Below, piece by piece: positions 9,618-19,500 of a stretch of DNA of 64,000 nucleotides. The notes beneath the pieces were generated by a model that saw nothing but the letters and a program-made list of their open reading frames with translations, did not search any database and had not been told where the DNA came from. The position numbers and the translations under genes were made by a program. Source of the DNA: Marinifilum_A sediminis (GTDB lineage: Bacteria > Bacteroidota > Bacteroidia > Bacteroidales > Marinifilaceae); contig CANMCX010000001.1 in assembly GCA_947496465.1 (NCBI GenBank), positions 1 to 64,000 on the forward strand. Reading direction: 5' to 3'. Every line of letters begins with the position of its first letter. The stretch's first letter is position 1.

Positions 9618-9651
9618 TTATAGACAAGCAAAAAGAAGAATAGGGTGAAAA
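9618..9651 (-). promoter_or_regulatory. ECF-sigma-like promoter of dsbD (shared motif)
   Basis: Read on the minus strand: TTTTCACCCTA (9651-9641), 12 bases, then CTTGTCT (9628-9622) and TATAA. The same two blocks with exactly the same 12-base gap occur before the stand-alone DsbD-alpha gene. The two-block layout resembles a -35/-10 pair of an extracytoplasmic-function sigma factor, but a bipartite activator site is also possible. It would give a 5' leader of about 90 bases. Confidence 0.6.
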
Positions 9652-9904
9652 GAAAATGGAAAATTCTTACTAATATTTGTTCAGGATAAGGCATTTACAA
9701 TGCTAATTATTATCATTTATCTTATTATTTTGTTTATCATGATAAGACTAAACAATCTGATAACCTACAATCAATACTTTTTAATACAATCTAGATTAGA
9801 TAAAAATTGATCTTGAAATTAAATTTATTTTTTTGTCATTTTTCTCTTAATTAAGTGCTGATTGATAGCAATAAGATCTGCATTATTCAAAACAAGCAAA
9901 AAGA

Positions 9905-9931
9905 AACCCCTCAGTATTTAACTGAGGGGTT
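9905..9931 (-). terminator. Rho-independent terminator of the DsbD-alpha gene
   Basis: A perfect 11-bp stem (AACCCCTCAGT 9905-9915, ACTGAGGGGTT 9921-9931) with a 5-nt loop, followed on the minus strand by a T-rich run (complement of 9895-9904). It ends the upstream unit and separates it from dsbD. Confidence 0.9.
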
Positions 9932-10044
9932 CTTACATTTCAATTACCTGAACCATTCAGGAATAAGATGTCACCTTGTCCAAACCAAGTTTCATTTTAT
10001 ATCATAGTAAGAAATGAAGCAAAGAAATTCACTATTGTAAAATG

Positions 10045-10515
10045 TTAGTTAGGATAATTGAATTCAAATTCATCATCACCCATTACACATTGTCCACTTT
10101 TGTCTGAACATGTCTGAAAATCAAATGTTCCTTCGATATGTAAGGGCAAACTTTTCACTTTTATTTTTTGACGCATTTCAGCAGTATTCTCGAAATAACT
10201 TACATCGCCTTCCCAAATTTTGTCGTAATGCTTTACTGCATTCATTGGTTTTACTTTACCAATTCTCACATAACTTGCATCCTCTTCAAAGTCAAATTCT
10301 ATTAATATTGGTCCCAATTCTGGGTCAAAATCGTTAGAATACAAATGCCAGCTTTTATCAATTGTAGCTTTAAAAATAATTTCAATCTCATCACCCACCT
10401 TAATCTCTTTCTTCGACAATTCAGAATTCCACTTTGCTGGTTTTAATATTTGAGCAAATGAAACTGTACTTCCCAATAATAAAAGAGCAAACAACACGGT
10501 AATCTTACTTTTCAT
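10045..10515 (-). CDS. Stand-alone secreted DsbD-alpha domain protein
   Basis: 156 residues: a signal peptide (about 1-21) and one DsbD-alpha domain, closely similar over its whole length to residues 1-155 of the neighbouring DsbD. Shared blocks include SNDFDPELGPI, KHYDKIWEGDVSYFEN and GQCVMGDDEF. The redox pair is kept at the same positions, Cys136 and Cys143 in TCSDKSGQC. It ends right after the domain, with no membrane part. In E. coli this domain takes electrons from the C-terminal thioredoxin domain and hands them to periplasmic clients. A free copy could act as a diffusible shuttle or as a client-specific adaptor (inference). It has its own terminator and shares a promoter motif with dsbD, so the two are probably co-regulated but separately transcribed. 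Confidence 0.88.
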   Translation of the reverse strand: MKSKITVLFALLLLGSTVSFAQILKPAKWNSELSKKEIKVGDEIEIIFKATIDKSWHLYSNDFDPELGPILIEFDFEEDASYVRIGKVKPMNAVKHYDKIWEGDVSYFENTAEMRQKIKVKSLPLHIEGTFDFQTCSDKSGQCVMGDDEFEFNYPN

Positions 10516-10607
10516 ACGTTTATAATTTTAGTTTACAGCTATTTAAGCCAATAATTGAGCCATATCCAGAATATCATGATAATTCAACTTATATGTCTAT
10601 ACTATAA

Positions 10608-10637
10608 AGACAAGTTAATTGCACTTTAGGGTGAAAA
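10608..10637 (-). promoter_or_regulatory. ECF-sigma-like promoter of the DsbD-alpha gene (shared motif)
   Basis: On the minus strand: TTTTCACCCTA (10637-10627), 12 bases, then CTTGTCT (10614-10608). Both blocks and the spacing are identical to those before dsbD, while the spacer and flanking bases differ. That is the pattern expected for a conserved binding site rather than recent duplication. The distance to the start codon, about 92 bases, is also close to that of dsbD. Confidence 0.6.
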
Positions 10638-10666
10638 CATGCATCATATTTATTTAAAAAATCGGT

Positions 10667-11185
10667 TTATTTTGAAAAATAATTTTGTAATCCCTTAATT
10701 GTTGTAGAAAGTTCCTTGCCAATTGCCTTGTAGGTTTTAGTTTTAGGAGCACCTTTATTAACCTTGAAATAACACTCCAAACTTAACTTACATTTATTTT
10801 TACCCGAAGGTTTTATGTAGTAATTCACCACATAGTACTCTACCGGGTATTGAGAATCTTCTGATCTAAAACAAATTCGTTTACTCGATTTTGCAAAAAC
10901 AGTAATCTCTTCTCCTCGTTCGGTTCCATCTGTCATTTTTACCAAACGGTATGCTTCATAACCATCTCCTTCTTTTTCTACCGATTGAACCAATTCTGAA
11001 TTGTATTCATTTACTTTATCCAATACAGAAATTAATTTCCAAACTTCATCAGGAGTGGCGTTAATAACACCTTCTCTTTGAAGTGTCGGTGGCACTTTTG
11101 TAGCTGCGGTCATGGCACTCTGTGCTACAGATGTGCCAATATTTATAGACAATAGAGCCACTACTAAAATCAAATATTTTTTCAT
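10667..11185 (-). CDS. Secreted SRPBCC (START/polyketide cyclase-like) protein
   Basis: 172 residues with a clear signal peptide (about 1-21, ending SVAQS). The mature part has the SRPBCC pattern: an opening strand (REGVINATPDEVWKLIS), a central sheet with repeated Tyr (YYVVNYYI), and a C-terminal amphipathic helix (KELSTTIKGLQNYF). These folds bind hydrophobic ligands in a deep pocket. Most bacterial members are cytoplasmic, so a periplasmic one is less common. It sits between the TlpA-like gene and the DsbD-alpha gene in the same direction. The ligand is unknown, and I cannot assign a function beyond the fold. Confidence 0.7.
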   Translation of the reverse strand: MKKYLILVVALLSINIGTSVAQSAMTAATKVPPTLQREGVINATPDEVWKLISVLDKVNEYNSELVQSVEKEGDGYEAYRLVKMTDGTERGEEITVFAKSSKRICFRSEDSQYPVEYYVVNYYIKPSGKNKCKLSLECYFKVNKGAPKTKTYKAIGKELSTTIKGLQNYFSK

Positions 11186-11206
11186 ATTTTAAATTTATTC
11201 TGTGAA

Positions 11207-11238
11207 AAGTCCCAACCACCAAGAGGTAATTGGGACTT
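11207..11238 (-). terminator. Candidate stem-loop after the TlpA-like gene
   Basis: AAGTCCCAA (11207-11215) pairs perfectly with TTGGGACTT (11230-11238), with an inner ACC/GGT pairing possible. It lies 38 bases past the TlpA-like stop and 20 bases before the SRPBCC start, with only a weak T-tail. It may attenuate or process the message. Confidence 0.5.
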
Positions 11239-11275
11239 CCCCTTTTAATATTTTAATTGAACAATCTTTAAAAGC

Positions 11276-12415
11276 TTATTTTTCAAATAATTCTTTCAAA
11301 ACCTCAGACATCTTTTCTCCTCTTAAGTTCTTAGCCACTATCTTACCTTCTTTATCCAATAAAATAATAAAAGGAATTCCCGAAAATTGATACTCTTTCA
11401 TAATGTCTTTTCCTGCATTAGGAGCACACACTTGTGCCCAAGGCATTTTCTCCTTGCGCATTGCTTTCATCCAGGCATTCTTGCTCTTATCCAAAGAAAC
11501 GCTTAACATTTCCAAGCCTTTATCATGATACTTTTCGTACTCTTCTTTTAAATGAGGGATCTCCTGACGACAAGGACCACACCATGATGCCCAAAAATCA
11601 ATAATTACATACTTTCCACGAAAATCCTTTGGTCCGTAATTCTTATCTCCCTTTTTAGTTGGAAATGAGAAATCAGGAGCTACTTTTCCTACCTGCATTT
11701 TCTCTTTTGCAGCCTTGGCTTCAGCTAGTGCTTTCTTATAATCTAACAATGGCTGATAATTTGGATTTTTCGCTTCCAGAGTTTTTAATATTTTCTCTTT
11801 TAGCTCTTTATCACTCTCTTTTCTTAATGAACTTAATACAGTAATAATTGAATTACGATCGGCATAATGCTCAGCAACATAACGCATGTAGGCGTCGCTT
11901 TGTACATAGTTTCTGTTATACCCCTCAGCAGCACTTTCTTTCCAATCTTTACTGTCTGATAATGAAGCCTGATACATAATTTTTCCGGCTGCAATCATGC
12001 CTTGGTAAGAGCGATAATAATTGAAATTTAACAAGTTCATTACTTCATTATTCTTACCTCCATTAATGTAAACAAATGGTGGGTTTTTAATTTTTATTTT
12101 CGCCGTATCCTGTCCTCGAAAATCGATTTCAAGATCCTCATCTTCTGCCCAGAATTGAACCGATTGCCATTTTTGACAATCCAAAGTATAAACACCCGGC
12201 TTATCAACTTTCATTTTAAACTCATAGTTGTTATCAGCATTTAGTTCTACCGAATCGATAATTTGCTTATCAAAACCAGATCGTTTGATAATCTGCATTT
12301 TAAAAGTATTATCTGGAAACTTCACATTCCCTTTAATTGTGATTACATTATTTGCTGGCTGTTGTACACAGCTAAATAACAATACACTAATTAGTGCGAT
12401 TAATATTGTTCTCAT
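11276..12415 (-). CDS. TlpA-family thioredoxin lipoprotein with N-terminal DUF4369-like domain
   Basis: 379 residues. The lipobox LLFSC places the lipid anchor at Cys16. An N-terminal beta-rich domain of the DUF4369 type (about 20-130) and a helical linker are followed by an AhpC/TSA-TlpA thioredoxin domain (about 240-379). The redox motif is WCGPC with Cys279/Cys282, and the cis-proline loop is SGIPF. TlpA-like proteins of Bacteroidota commonly sit beside SusC/SusD genes and act in the envelope as thiol reductases that depend on DsbD. It lies downstream of two more thioredoxins and upstream of DsbD-alpha and DsbD. The substrate is unknown; candidates are disulfide-bonded peptides taken up by the locus, or envelope proteins under stress. 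Confidence 0.88.
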   Translation of the reverse strand: MRTILIALISVLLFSCVQQPANNVITIKGNVKFPDNTFKMQIIKRSGFDKQIIDSVELNADNNYEFKMKVDKPGVYTLDCQKWQSVQFWAEDEDLEIDFRGQDTAKIKIKNPPFVYINGGKNNEVMNLLNFNYYRSYQGMIAAGKIMYQASLSDSKDWKESAAEGYNRNYVQSDAYMRYVAEHYADRNSIITVLSSLRKESDKELKEKILKTLEAKNPNYQPLLDYKKALAEAKAAKEKMQVGKVAPDFSFPTKKGDKNYGPKDFRGKYVIIDFWASWCGPCRQEIPHLKEEYEKYHDKGLEMLSVSLDKSKNAWMKAMRKEKMPWAQVCAPNAGKDIMKEYQFSGIPFIILLDKEGKIVAKNLRGEKMSEVLKELFEK

Positions 12416-12515
12416 CTTTTTAATTATATAATGTTTATTGAATAATTTCTTTAAAAATTTAATCAGGCTCTTATTGCCTTAATAACACTACAATAAATCT
12501 GCAGTTTGAAGTCTC

Positions 12516-13775
12516 CTATTTCTTCTTCGCTGGTTTCATTCCACCCATTTTAAATGCAGGAATAGAAATTATTTTAGTACCAGCTTTCTCAGCAGCCATA
12601 TCTGCTTTTTCGGATTCCAACTTTGCAGTTTTTGCATCTTCGGCATTTCCCACAAGTTCAAGCAAATTTGCCTTGGTTGCGAAATATCCAGATTTGTGTT
12701 CTACTCTCTCTTCATTTTCTGCAGCATAAGTTGCCCATCGAAGCGCTCTTTCCAACATTTCTTTATCTTTTGACGCTTTAGCAATCATTGCTGCTGCTGA
12801 ATCATAATAAGCGAACTCTTTTTCGTAGTTCTTTAACAAGGCAAAATCCATTGCTGCATCAATAACGCTAGCAAACTTACTCCAATCGTTCTGTCTGGAA
12901 TATTCATTCTTAAGCGCAAGTGCTATCAACTCCTTGTTTCTAGAAAAATCTGCAGCTTGTAAATCCTGAATCATTCCGTCAAATCCAGCTTTATCGTATT
13001 CTCTTCCATTGCCTGGATAGAAATAGGCAAAGGATTCTATTTTCTTACTATAGGTGTTGTATATCTTCTCATCAATCTCCTTTTCTCCAAGCATTTTGGC
13101 AAATTGATCTCTGTTTTTAACTACAAATCGAAATTCATCAGTTAGAGGGTTCTTCATGAAATATTTAATGATGTTCCAATTTTCCTTCTTCAATAAATCT
13201 TCTTTAGGAAGACTTGATATGTACTTATTGGCTTTTCGGGATTCTTCCTTAGAAAGATTCGCCAATCGCAAAGCACGTAAATACGAAAACATAAATTCAC
13301 CATTGCGTTTGCCATCAGCATAAGCCTTTTTCAAAGCGGCAAAATTCTTATCCTCGGTCTGTGCATCCTTTATGTAATTGATAAATTCATCCGCTCCATA
13401 AGCTCCAACCACTCTATGAATAACTTCTCCTTCAACATTAATTACAAGGAAAGTAGGATAAGCATTAATCTTCCAGCCTGGCTTTAGATCGGGACCTTCT
13501 CCTTTTTCCATATCAATTTTAAAATTGACAAAATTTTCGTTGAAATAGTCAGCTACATGATCTTGAGTAAAGACGTCTTTTGCCATCATTTTACATGGTC
13601 CACACCAGGAGGTATAGCAGTCAACAAATATCAGCTTCTTTTCTTTCTTTGCCTTTTTTAGCACTTTTTTCCAAGCGGTATGCTCAAATTCAACAGACCA
13701 ATTCTGCGCATTTACATTACCCTCAATACAAATGCCAATAAGTACAAATGCTACTAACTTGATTATTCTATTCAT
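12516..13775 (-). CDS. Secreted thioredoxin with long C-terminal helical domain (copy 1)
   Basis: 419 residues with a signal peptide (about 1-23). A thioredoxin domain (about 25-150) has Cys58 and Cys61 in SWCGPCKMM, a motif typical of DsbD-like/thioredoxin_7 folds, and a cis-proline loop INAYPTF. After it comes about 260 residues of mostly charged helix of unknown function, ending in a Lys-rich tail. It is a paralog of the next gene upstream, from which it is separated by 45 bases, so the pair arose by tandem duplication. Both follow a SusC/SusD pair. The helical part may bind the redox substrate (inference). Confidence 0.85.
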   Translation of the reverse strand: MNRIIKLVAFVLIGICIEGNVNAQNWSVEFEHTAWKKVLKKAKKEKKLIFVDCYTSWCGPCKMMAKDVFTQDHVADYFNENFVNFKIDMEKGEGPDLKPGWKINAYPTFLVINVEGEVIHRVVGAYGADEFINYIKDAQTEDKNFAALKKAYADGKRNGEFMFSYLRALRLANLSKEESRKANKYISSLPKEDLLKKENWNIIKYFMKNPLTDEFRFVVKNRDQFAKMLGEKEIDEKIYNTYSKKIESFAYFYPGNGREYDKAGFDGMIQDLQAADFSRNKELIALALKNEYSRQNDWSKFASVIDAAMDFALLKNYEKEFAYYDSAAAMIAKASKDKEMLERALRWATYAAENEERVEHKSGYFATKANLLELVGNAEDAKTAKLESEKADMAAEKAGTKIISIPAFKMGGMKPAKKK

Positions 13776-13820
13776 TTGGTTCTTTGGTTATATCAGTTAA
13801 TTATCCCTATTAATCAATGA

Positions 13821-14969
13821 TTATTGATCTTTTCGAACTGTGTTTAATTGCTTTTGTAAGTTCTTGAATACGTTGATGTATCCTTCACTTAAACCTTCAA
13901 TCTTTATTCCCAATTCGCACCATTTAGCAGCTTCTTTTCTTAACTCAATATCGCTAACAGCTCTATCAATTGGTAATGCATAATTGTACAAGGACATAGC
14001 TCCTTTATCAATCACATTCGCCTTTAAATATTTTGATATTGAGGCAATGTAGACTGACCAGTTTCCCGTAGTTCTTGCCGTACTTATTTCAGAATAAGCC
14101 AGAATTCTATTTTTATTCTTAAGCGCATTCTTATTCAGTTCAGCGATAAAATTTTCTTTTCGATTCTGATTCAAACTATATTTCCCATCCTCTTGTTTGT
14201 CACACAAACCGTTTCCCTCTCTTAAAAAGGTGAAGTAAACCTTATCTTCAATTGCCTTTTCTCCATATGCGTCCACAAACTTTTTCTTATTGGATAACAG
14301 ATATTGGAAAGCGTCATTATGAATACTATGAACGTACTTATTTAAGACATCCCAATTTTGCTTTTCCACTAAAGCGTTCTTGTTTATTTTTTTGAAATAA
14401 CGCTCAACTACATTAGTAAGAATTGATTTTTCTCCAGCCGTCTCCAACTTTTTTATGTATTCAAAAACAAAGTCTGCATCCGACACTCCTTTTTCCTGAT
14501 ATCTTTTATGAAATGCAGATAAGGAATGTGTTCCATTTGCTTCCTTGGCGAAACTTAAAAATTCAGCTTTAGACATTGCTCCCACCAGTTTGTGAACAAT
14601 ATTTTCGTCTGCATCAATTATTAGTAATGTTGGGTATGCATTTATGCCAAATTTGCTTTTTAAGGCAATACCTGGTTCCTTTTCCATATCCAGCTTTACA
14701 TTCACAAATTTTTGATTGAAATAATCACCAACTTCCTGATCTGTAAATACAGTTTTAGCCATCATTTTGCACGGACCACACCAAGTAGTGTAACAATCTA
14801 CAAAGATGAGTTTATCCTGTGTTTTTGCTTCTTCCAAAATTTCACTCCAACTGTTACGATTGAAAGAAATACCTGTTTTATTGTCTTCTTTTGAAGATGC
14901 TTTTGCTATTGCACTATTCGAAACAACAAATAGTAACAAAAGCAAAACTGTTGTCAGTTTTGTATACAT
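13821..14969 (-). CDS. Secreted thioredoxin with long C-terminal helical domain (copy 2)
   Basis: 382 residues: a signal peptide (about 1-24), then a thioredoxin domain with Cys64/Cys67 in TWCGPCKMM and cis-proline loop INAYPTL, then about 215 residues of helical, Lys/Asn-rich sequence. The order of motifs matches the neighbouring copy (LIFVDCYT.WCGPCKMM and a VHKLVGA/IHRVVGA block), but similarity falls off in the C-terminal part. The two copies may therefore have different partners. It follows the SusD gene at a distance of 137 bases. It is likely to work in the periplasm and to need DsbD for reduction. Confidence 0.85.
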   Translation of the reverse strand: MYTKLTTVLLLLLFVVSNSAIAKASSKEDNKTGISFNRNSWSEILEEAKTQDKLIFVDCYTTWCGPCKMMAKTVFTDQEVGDYFNQKFVNVKLDMEKEPGIALKSKFGINAYPTLLIIDADENIVHKLVGAMSKAEFLSFAKEANGTHSLSAFHKRYQEKGVSDADFVFEYIKKLETAGEKSILTNVVERYFKKINKNALVEKQNWDVLNKYVHSIHNDAFQYLLSNKKKFVDAYGEKAIEDKVYFTFLREGNGLCDKQEDGKYSLNQNRKENFIAELNKNALKNKNRILAYSEISTARTTGNWSVYIASISKYLKANVIDKGAMSLYNYALPIDRAVSDIELRKEAAKWCELGIKIEGLSEGYINVFKNLQKQLNTVRKDQ

Positions 14970-15106
14970 TTCTATTTTAATTTGAGAATATAATGGAGTA
15001 CCATTAGGAAGTGCTGCAGAAAAAACCCACAGACACTTCTTAACAATAAAACTTGAGTGTAAAAAGTTTGAATTAAATTTGAATCCTATTTATCGAAGAT
15101 GTAGTC

Positions 15107-16543
15107 TTACAAATATCCTGGATTTTGCACCAAGCTTCCTTTGGTAATTTCAATCTCGCTTTTTGGAATTGGAAGTACATATTTGTTTTCAGGAAGTTCT
15201 TTATACTTCAATTTTCTTCCTGTACGAATCAAATCATAACGATGAAGTCCTTCAAAGCACAATTCCAGCTCTCTTTCGAGCAAAATTCGATCAATTAAAT
15301 CGTTGGCATTTGTAAAATCAGAAGTTATATAGTTTGTAAAACCATCATCTGCCCTGCTTGCAATCGCATTTAGTAAATCAACAGATTCCTGGTTCACTCC
15401 TGATGTATGAGCCAAAGCTTCAGCTCTCGTCAGATACATTTCCGATAAACGAATCATTGGAATGTTATCTCTCCCATCGCTGTTATTAAATTTTGCAGTA
15501 GTCAACTTAGAAGGGTTATAACCTTCGGTATATGCTTTCCAAAGTAACTTGGTTTTTCTTTGATCTGTATCCGTATATTTGGAAATAAAATCATCTGCTA
15601 CGTATTGAGAAGATTTATGGTAATAGGAATAAAAATGAGTTCCAAACTGATGATCACCATTATTGTAGGTCAATGGAATTGCATAAATATACTCTCTATC
15701 CAAAGAAACATCGTAACCACTACTCGTTGGAAATACAGCTTTCAAATCACTATTTAAATGATAATTTCCATTTCCTATTAAGAATGCGGCTTCACTAGCA
15801 GCTTGATCATAATCACCCATGTATAAATACACTCTGGAAAGTAAGGCGTGGACACTTCCTTTTGTAGCACGTGCACGAGTTTCCAAGTCATCCTCATAAG
15901 CCTCTAATAAATCAGGAAGAGCTTCAGTTAAATCTTTAATGATTTGATTGTAGGTTTCCTGTATCGTAGAACGAGTTAAGGCATTAGCTGCATTGTATTT
16001 AGTTCCTTCATAAGGCTCCAATTGCAATGGCAAACCCAAACCACTCATTTTTCCAGTTAATGCTCCATCACCATATAGTTTTTGAAGCACTAAATAATTG
16101 TAAGCTCTTAAAAACTTAGCTTCAGCAACGTGTTGCTTTATAGCTTCCTCTCTATAAGTTCCCAATTTAGGAGCAGATTCTATAATTACATTCGCTACAT
16201 TTATTGCAGCATAAGTATTCTCCCAGGTACCAGCTACAAAATAAGTATCGTCTGTAGGAATATCTCCTGAATTTATAAGATTAAAGTACGAATTTGTTGT
16301 CACTAACAAATCTGTTGTAAAATCACCAAATGTATATGCTGTACTGTTATTTGCTTCGTAAGTTTTGTTGTAAACATCCATTAAGGCAGACTCCGCAGAA
16401 CTCTCAGATTGAAACACTTCTGTTTCAACCGTTGTATCTTCAGGTGCCAAATCCAATTGTTTATCACAAGCCGAAAGTATGCAAATAAAAGCTACAAGTA
16501 TCAATACGTATCTATTGTGTTTTCTCTCTTTCATTTGTTCCAT
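15107..16543 (-). CDS. RagB/SusD-family nutrient uptake lipoprotein
   Basis: 478 residues. The lipobox ILSAC puts the lipidated Cys at position 26, and DKQLDLAPEDT follows, the usual SusD opening. The TPR-like core includes AEAKFLRAYNYLVLQKLYGD and ALLSRVYLYMGDYDQAA, and the C-terminus has the family ending RYDLIRTGRKL and LPIPKSEI. SusD proteins form the lid over their SusC barrel at the cell surface and bind the ligand. The gene starts 2 bases after the stop of the SusC upstream, so the two are co-translated. No carbohydrate enzyme is nearby, while thioredoxins and an M16 peptidase are, so a peptide-type ligand is more likely than a glycan (inference). Confidence 0.95.
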   Translation of the reverse strand: MEQMKERKHNRYVLILVAFICILSACDKQLDLAPEDTTVETEVFQSESSAESALMDVYNKTYEANNSTAYTFGDFTTDLLVTTNSYFNLINSGDIPTDDTYFVAGTWENTYAAINVANVIIESAPKLGTYREEAIKQHVAEAKFLRAYNYLVLQKLYGDGALTGKMSGLGLPLQLEPYEGTKYNAANALTRSTIQETYNQIIKDLTEALPDLLEAYEDDLETRARATKGSVHALLSRVYLYMGDYDQAASEAAFLIGNGNYHLNSDLKAVFPTSSGYDVSLDREYIYAIPLTYNNGDHQFGTHFYSYYHKSSQYVADDFISKYTDTDQRKTKLLWKAYTEGYNPSKLTTAKFNNSDGRDNIPMIRLSEMYLTRAEALAHTSGVNQESVDLLNAIASRADDGFTNYITSDFTNANDLIDRILLERELELCFEGLHRYDLIRTGRKLKYKELPENKYVLPIPKSEIEITKGSLVQNPGYL

Positions 16544-16545
16544 TT

Positions 16546-19500
16546 TTAAAGCCCAATTTTAACTCCTATCTGAATTGATTTCTGCTGTGGAATCGTTAAC
16601 TCATCGTTACCAGCGTATGTAGCAGAAGATCCGAATGCACTAACTTCAGGATCAGGACCACTATAGTTTGTCCAAGTAATTAAATTAGATCCTTTTAAGT
16701 ATACGGCTAAGCTTCTTAAACCAAACTTTCTGATTTGCTCTGGATTAAAGCGGTAAGTTAGCGAAATATTCTTCAATCTAATAAATGACCCATCTTCCAG
16801 GAAGCGATCTGATTCCCTACTAACAGTGTAATCGGTATAACCACCGCCATATCCTGATTTGATAATTGAGGTGTTATTCTTCTTAGGAATATCAGTTTTA
16901 TGTCCTGCAATAATCCACTCATTTAAAATATCGCGACTCAAATTACGGTATCTTTGATCTGTATAAGTTAACAGCTCAGCTCTTGTCCCATTCATTATTT
17001 TTCCTCCATAAGAAAAAGCAAACATTGTGTTTAGCTCAAAATTCTTATAGGAAAAAACATTGGTAATACCACCTGTGAATTCCGGTAAACGATCTCCCAT
17101 AACCATTTTATTATCAGTTGTGGCATTGCCCTCAACTGAAGCTGGTGGTGTATTGGAAATAGTTCCGTCGGCATATTTCCATAAAGGATTACCCGTTAAA
17201 GGATCTACCGAATGCCAATCGTATAAAAACCAAGCAGTAGCAGATTCGCCTACCTGATAAAAGGCATATCCTGTTTCCGCACCTCCTGGTTTATATGAAC
17301 CATCTAAATTCAAATTGGTTACCTCATTGGTATTTTTTGCAATATTTAAATTCGTACTCCACTTAAATTCCTTGTTTATATTCAAGGTACTCAAGGAGAA
17401 TTCAATTCCTTTATTGGTCATATCTACCAAGTTTTGTTGCTGACCTGAATACCCAGAATACAATGGTACTGCAGACTGAATTAACATATCAACACTCTTC
17501 TTGTTATAATAATCGAACGTGAATTGTACTTTATCACCAAATAGAGTTACATCCAACCCTAAATCAAAAGTTTTGGTTCGTTCCCATTTCAAATCAGGAT
17601 TACTTGGCTGATCAACTTCTAAAATATTAGTTGTTCCATACTTAGATGCATACTGTTTCAAAACGTACTGCCCTTGATGACCATAGTATCCTCCTGATCC
17701 TGAAATACCACTGTATCCAAGACTTGCTCTTAACTTTGCATCGGTTAACCATGTGTATGCTTCAAGAAATTGCTCTTTGGAAAATCTCCATCCTAAAGAG
17801 AACGAAGGGAATCCTACGTATCTTTCATTCTTGTTAAAACGAGATGAACCATCTACACGATAGGTAACTCCAGCCATATATTTATCCAACCAACGATAAT
17901 TCATTCTTGCAAAAAAGGACATCATTGCCCACTCTTTTCTTACCGCATCGTATACACTCGAATTATCAGCTTGACTAATACTTAGTACATCATTAGTAGG
18001 AAATCCCGTTCCACCTATTCTTGTAATATCTTCATCAGATGTTTCGAAACTTTGACCTATGACACCATTGAAAACATGTTCACCATACTCCTTATAAATT
18101 GAAGCTGTATTATTAAAGACATACTTCATATTTTGCACGTTAGTTTGATTGGCATCACCTTCTTTATCAATCTGCTCGTAGGCCATGTTTCTATTATAGG
18201 CCTTTGAAACCATCATATCAATACCAAATTCTGAACGCAAGGTTAACCATGGCAAGGCTTTGTATTCTGCATACAAATTACCAATCAATCTACGATCTCT
18301 AACATAGTTGATATCCTCTTTAGCCTTTGCAATTGGGTTAAAACGGTCATTTTGCTTGTTCTCTACAAAATTATAATTTCCCTCTTCGTCTTTCACAGCA
18401 ATACTAGGGTCTGCAATAATAGAATTTCGATATACCTGTGCAGAGTTCAATGAATTATTGTCAGTATACGAGAAGGTTAGGTTATTACCAAATCTAAATT
18501 TTTCGCTTGATTTATATTCGTAATTTATCCTTGCTGTATACCTCTTAAAATCATTATTGATAATGTAAGAGTCCATATCAAGATAGGACAGAGATAAAAA
18601 ATAGGTGCTTTTATCTGTTCCTGCAGAAACTGTTGCAGATACATTATTGGTAATAGCTGTTCTGGTTGCCTTATCGAACCAATCTGTATTAATTCCTTTT
18701 GGTTTATTCAATCCGGCTTCAAAACCATTGTAAAAATCTACATACTCATCACCATTTAAAACATCTGGTACACCAACAGGTTCAGCTACTAAAGTTGAAA
18801 TATTTAAATTGACTTTTGGCTGTCCTTTTTTACCTTTTTTGGTTGTAATTAAAATTACACCTGCCGCACCTCGAGAGCCGTATATTGCTGTTGCATAAGC
18901 ATCCTTTAAAATTTCGATAGAGGCAATATCGTCCATGTTCAAATTAGAAAGTGGATTTCTCTCAAATTCCGAATTTGCTCCAATTTGACCAGATGCACTA
19001 TTACCTCCGATTCCGACCATTGGTACACTTCCTTCAGCAAAAGAGGTTTTTGAAAATCCACCTGCTCCATAAACAGGTACACCATCGATAATAAAAAGAG
19101 GATTATTATCTGCAGCTAAAGATGTAATTCCACGGATCGTAATCGCCGTAGCACTTCCTGGTGTTCCACTACTTGAATTAATTTGAACACCTGCAACTTG
19201 TCCAGCTAACGCATTATCAATACTTAAAGCAGGTTGTTCCAAAGCTTCTACATTAATTGAAGTTACCGCACCCGTTAGGTCTCGACGTTCTTGCACTCCG
19301 TAACCAATCACCGCTATTTCAGTTAAGGATACATTATCCGTATCCAATGTAAGATGATAATGATTCTCTTCTGTAACCTTAATTTCTTTTGAAGTAAAAC
19401 CAATGGATGAAATAAGTAATATATCACCTAGATTGGCATGAATCGTAAAGTTACCGTCAAAATCAACGGCTGCACCATTTGTGGTTCCTTTCACGATTAC

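Larger units (their letters stand above)
9522..10044. other. Intergenic region before dsbD: promoter plus upstream terminator, otherwise AT-rich
   Basis: Contains the ECF-like promoter of dsbD (9618-9651) and the terminator of the upstream alpha-domain gene (9905-9931). The stretch 9660-9890 is very AT-rich and I see no gene in it. Confidence 0.6.
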
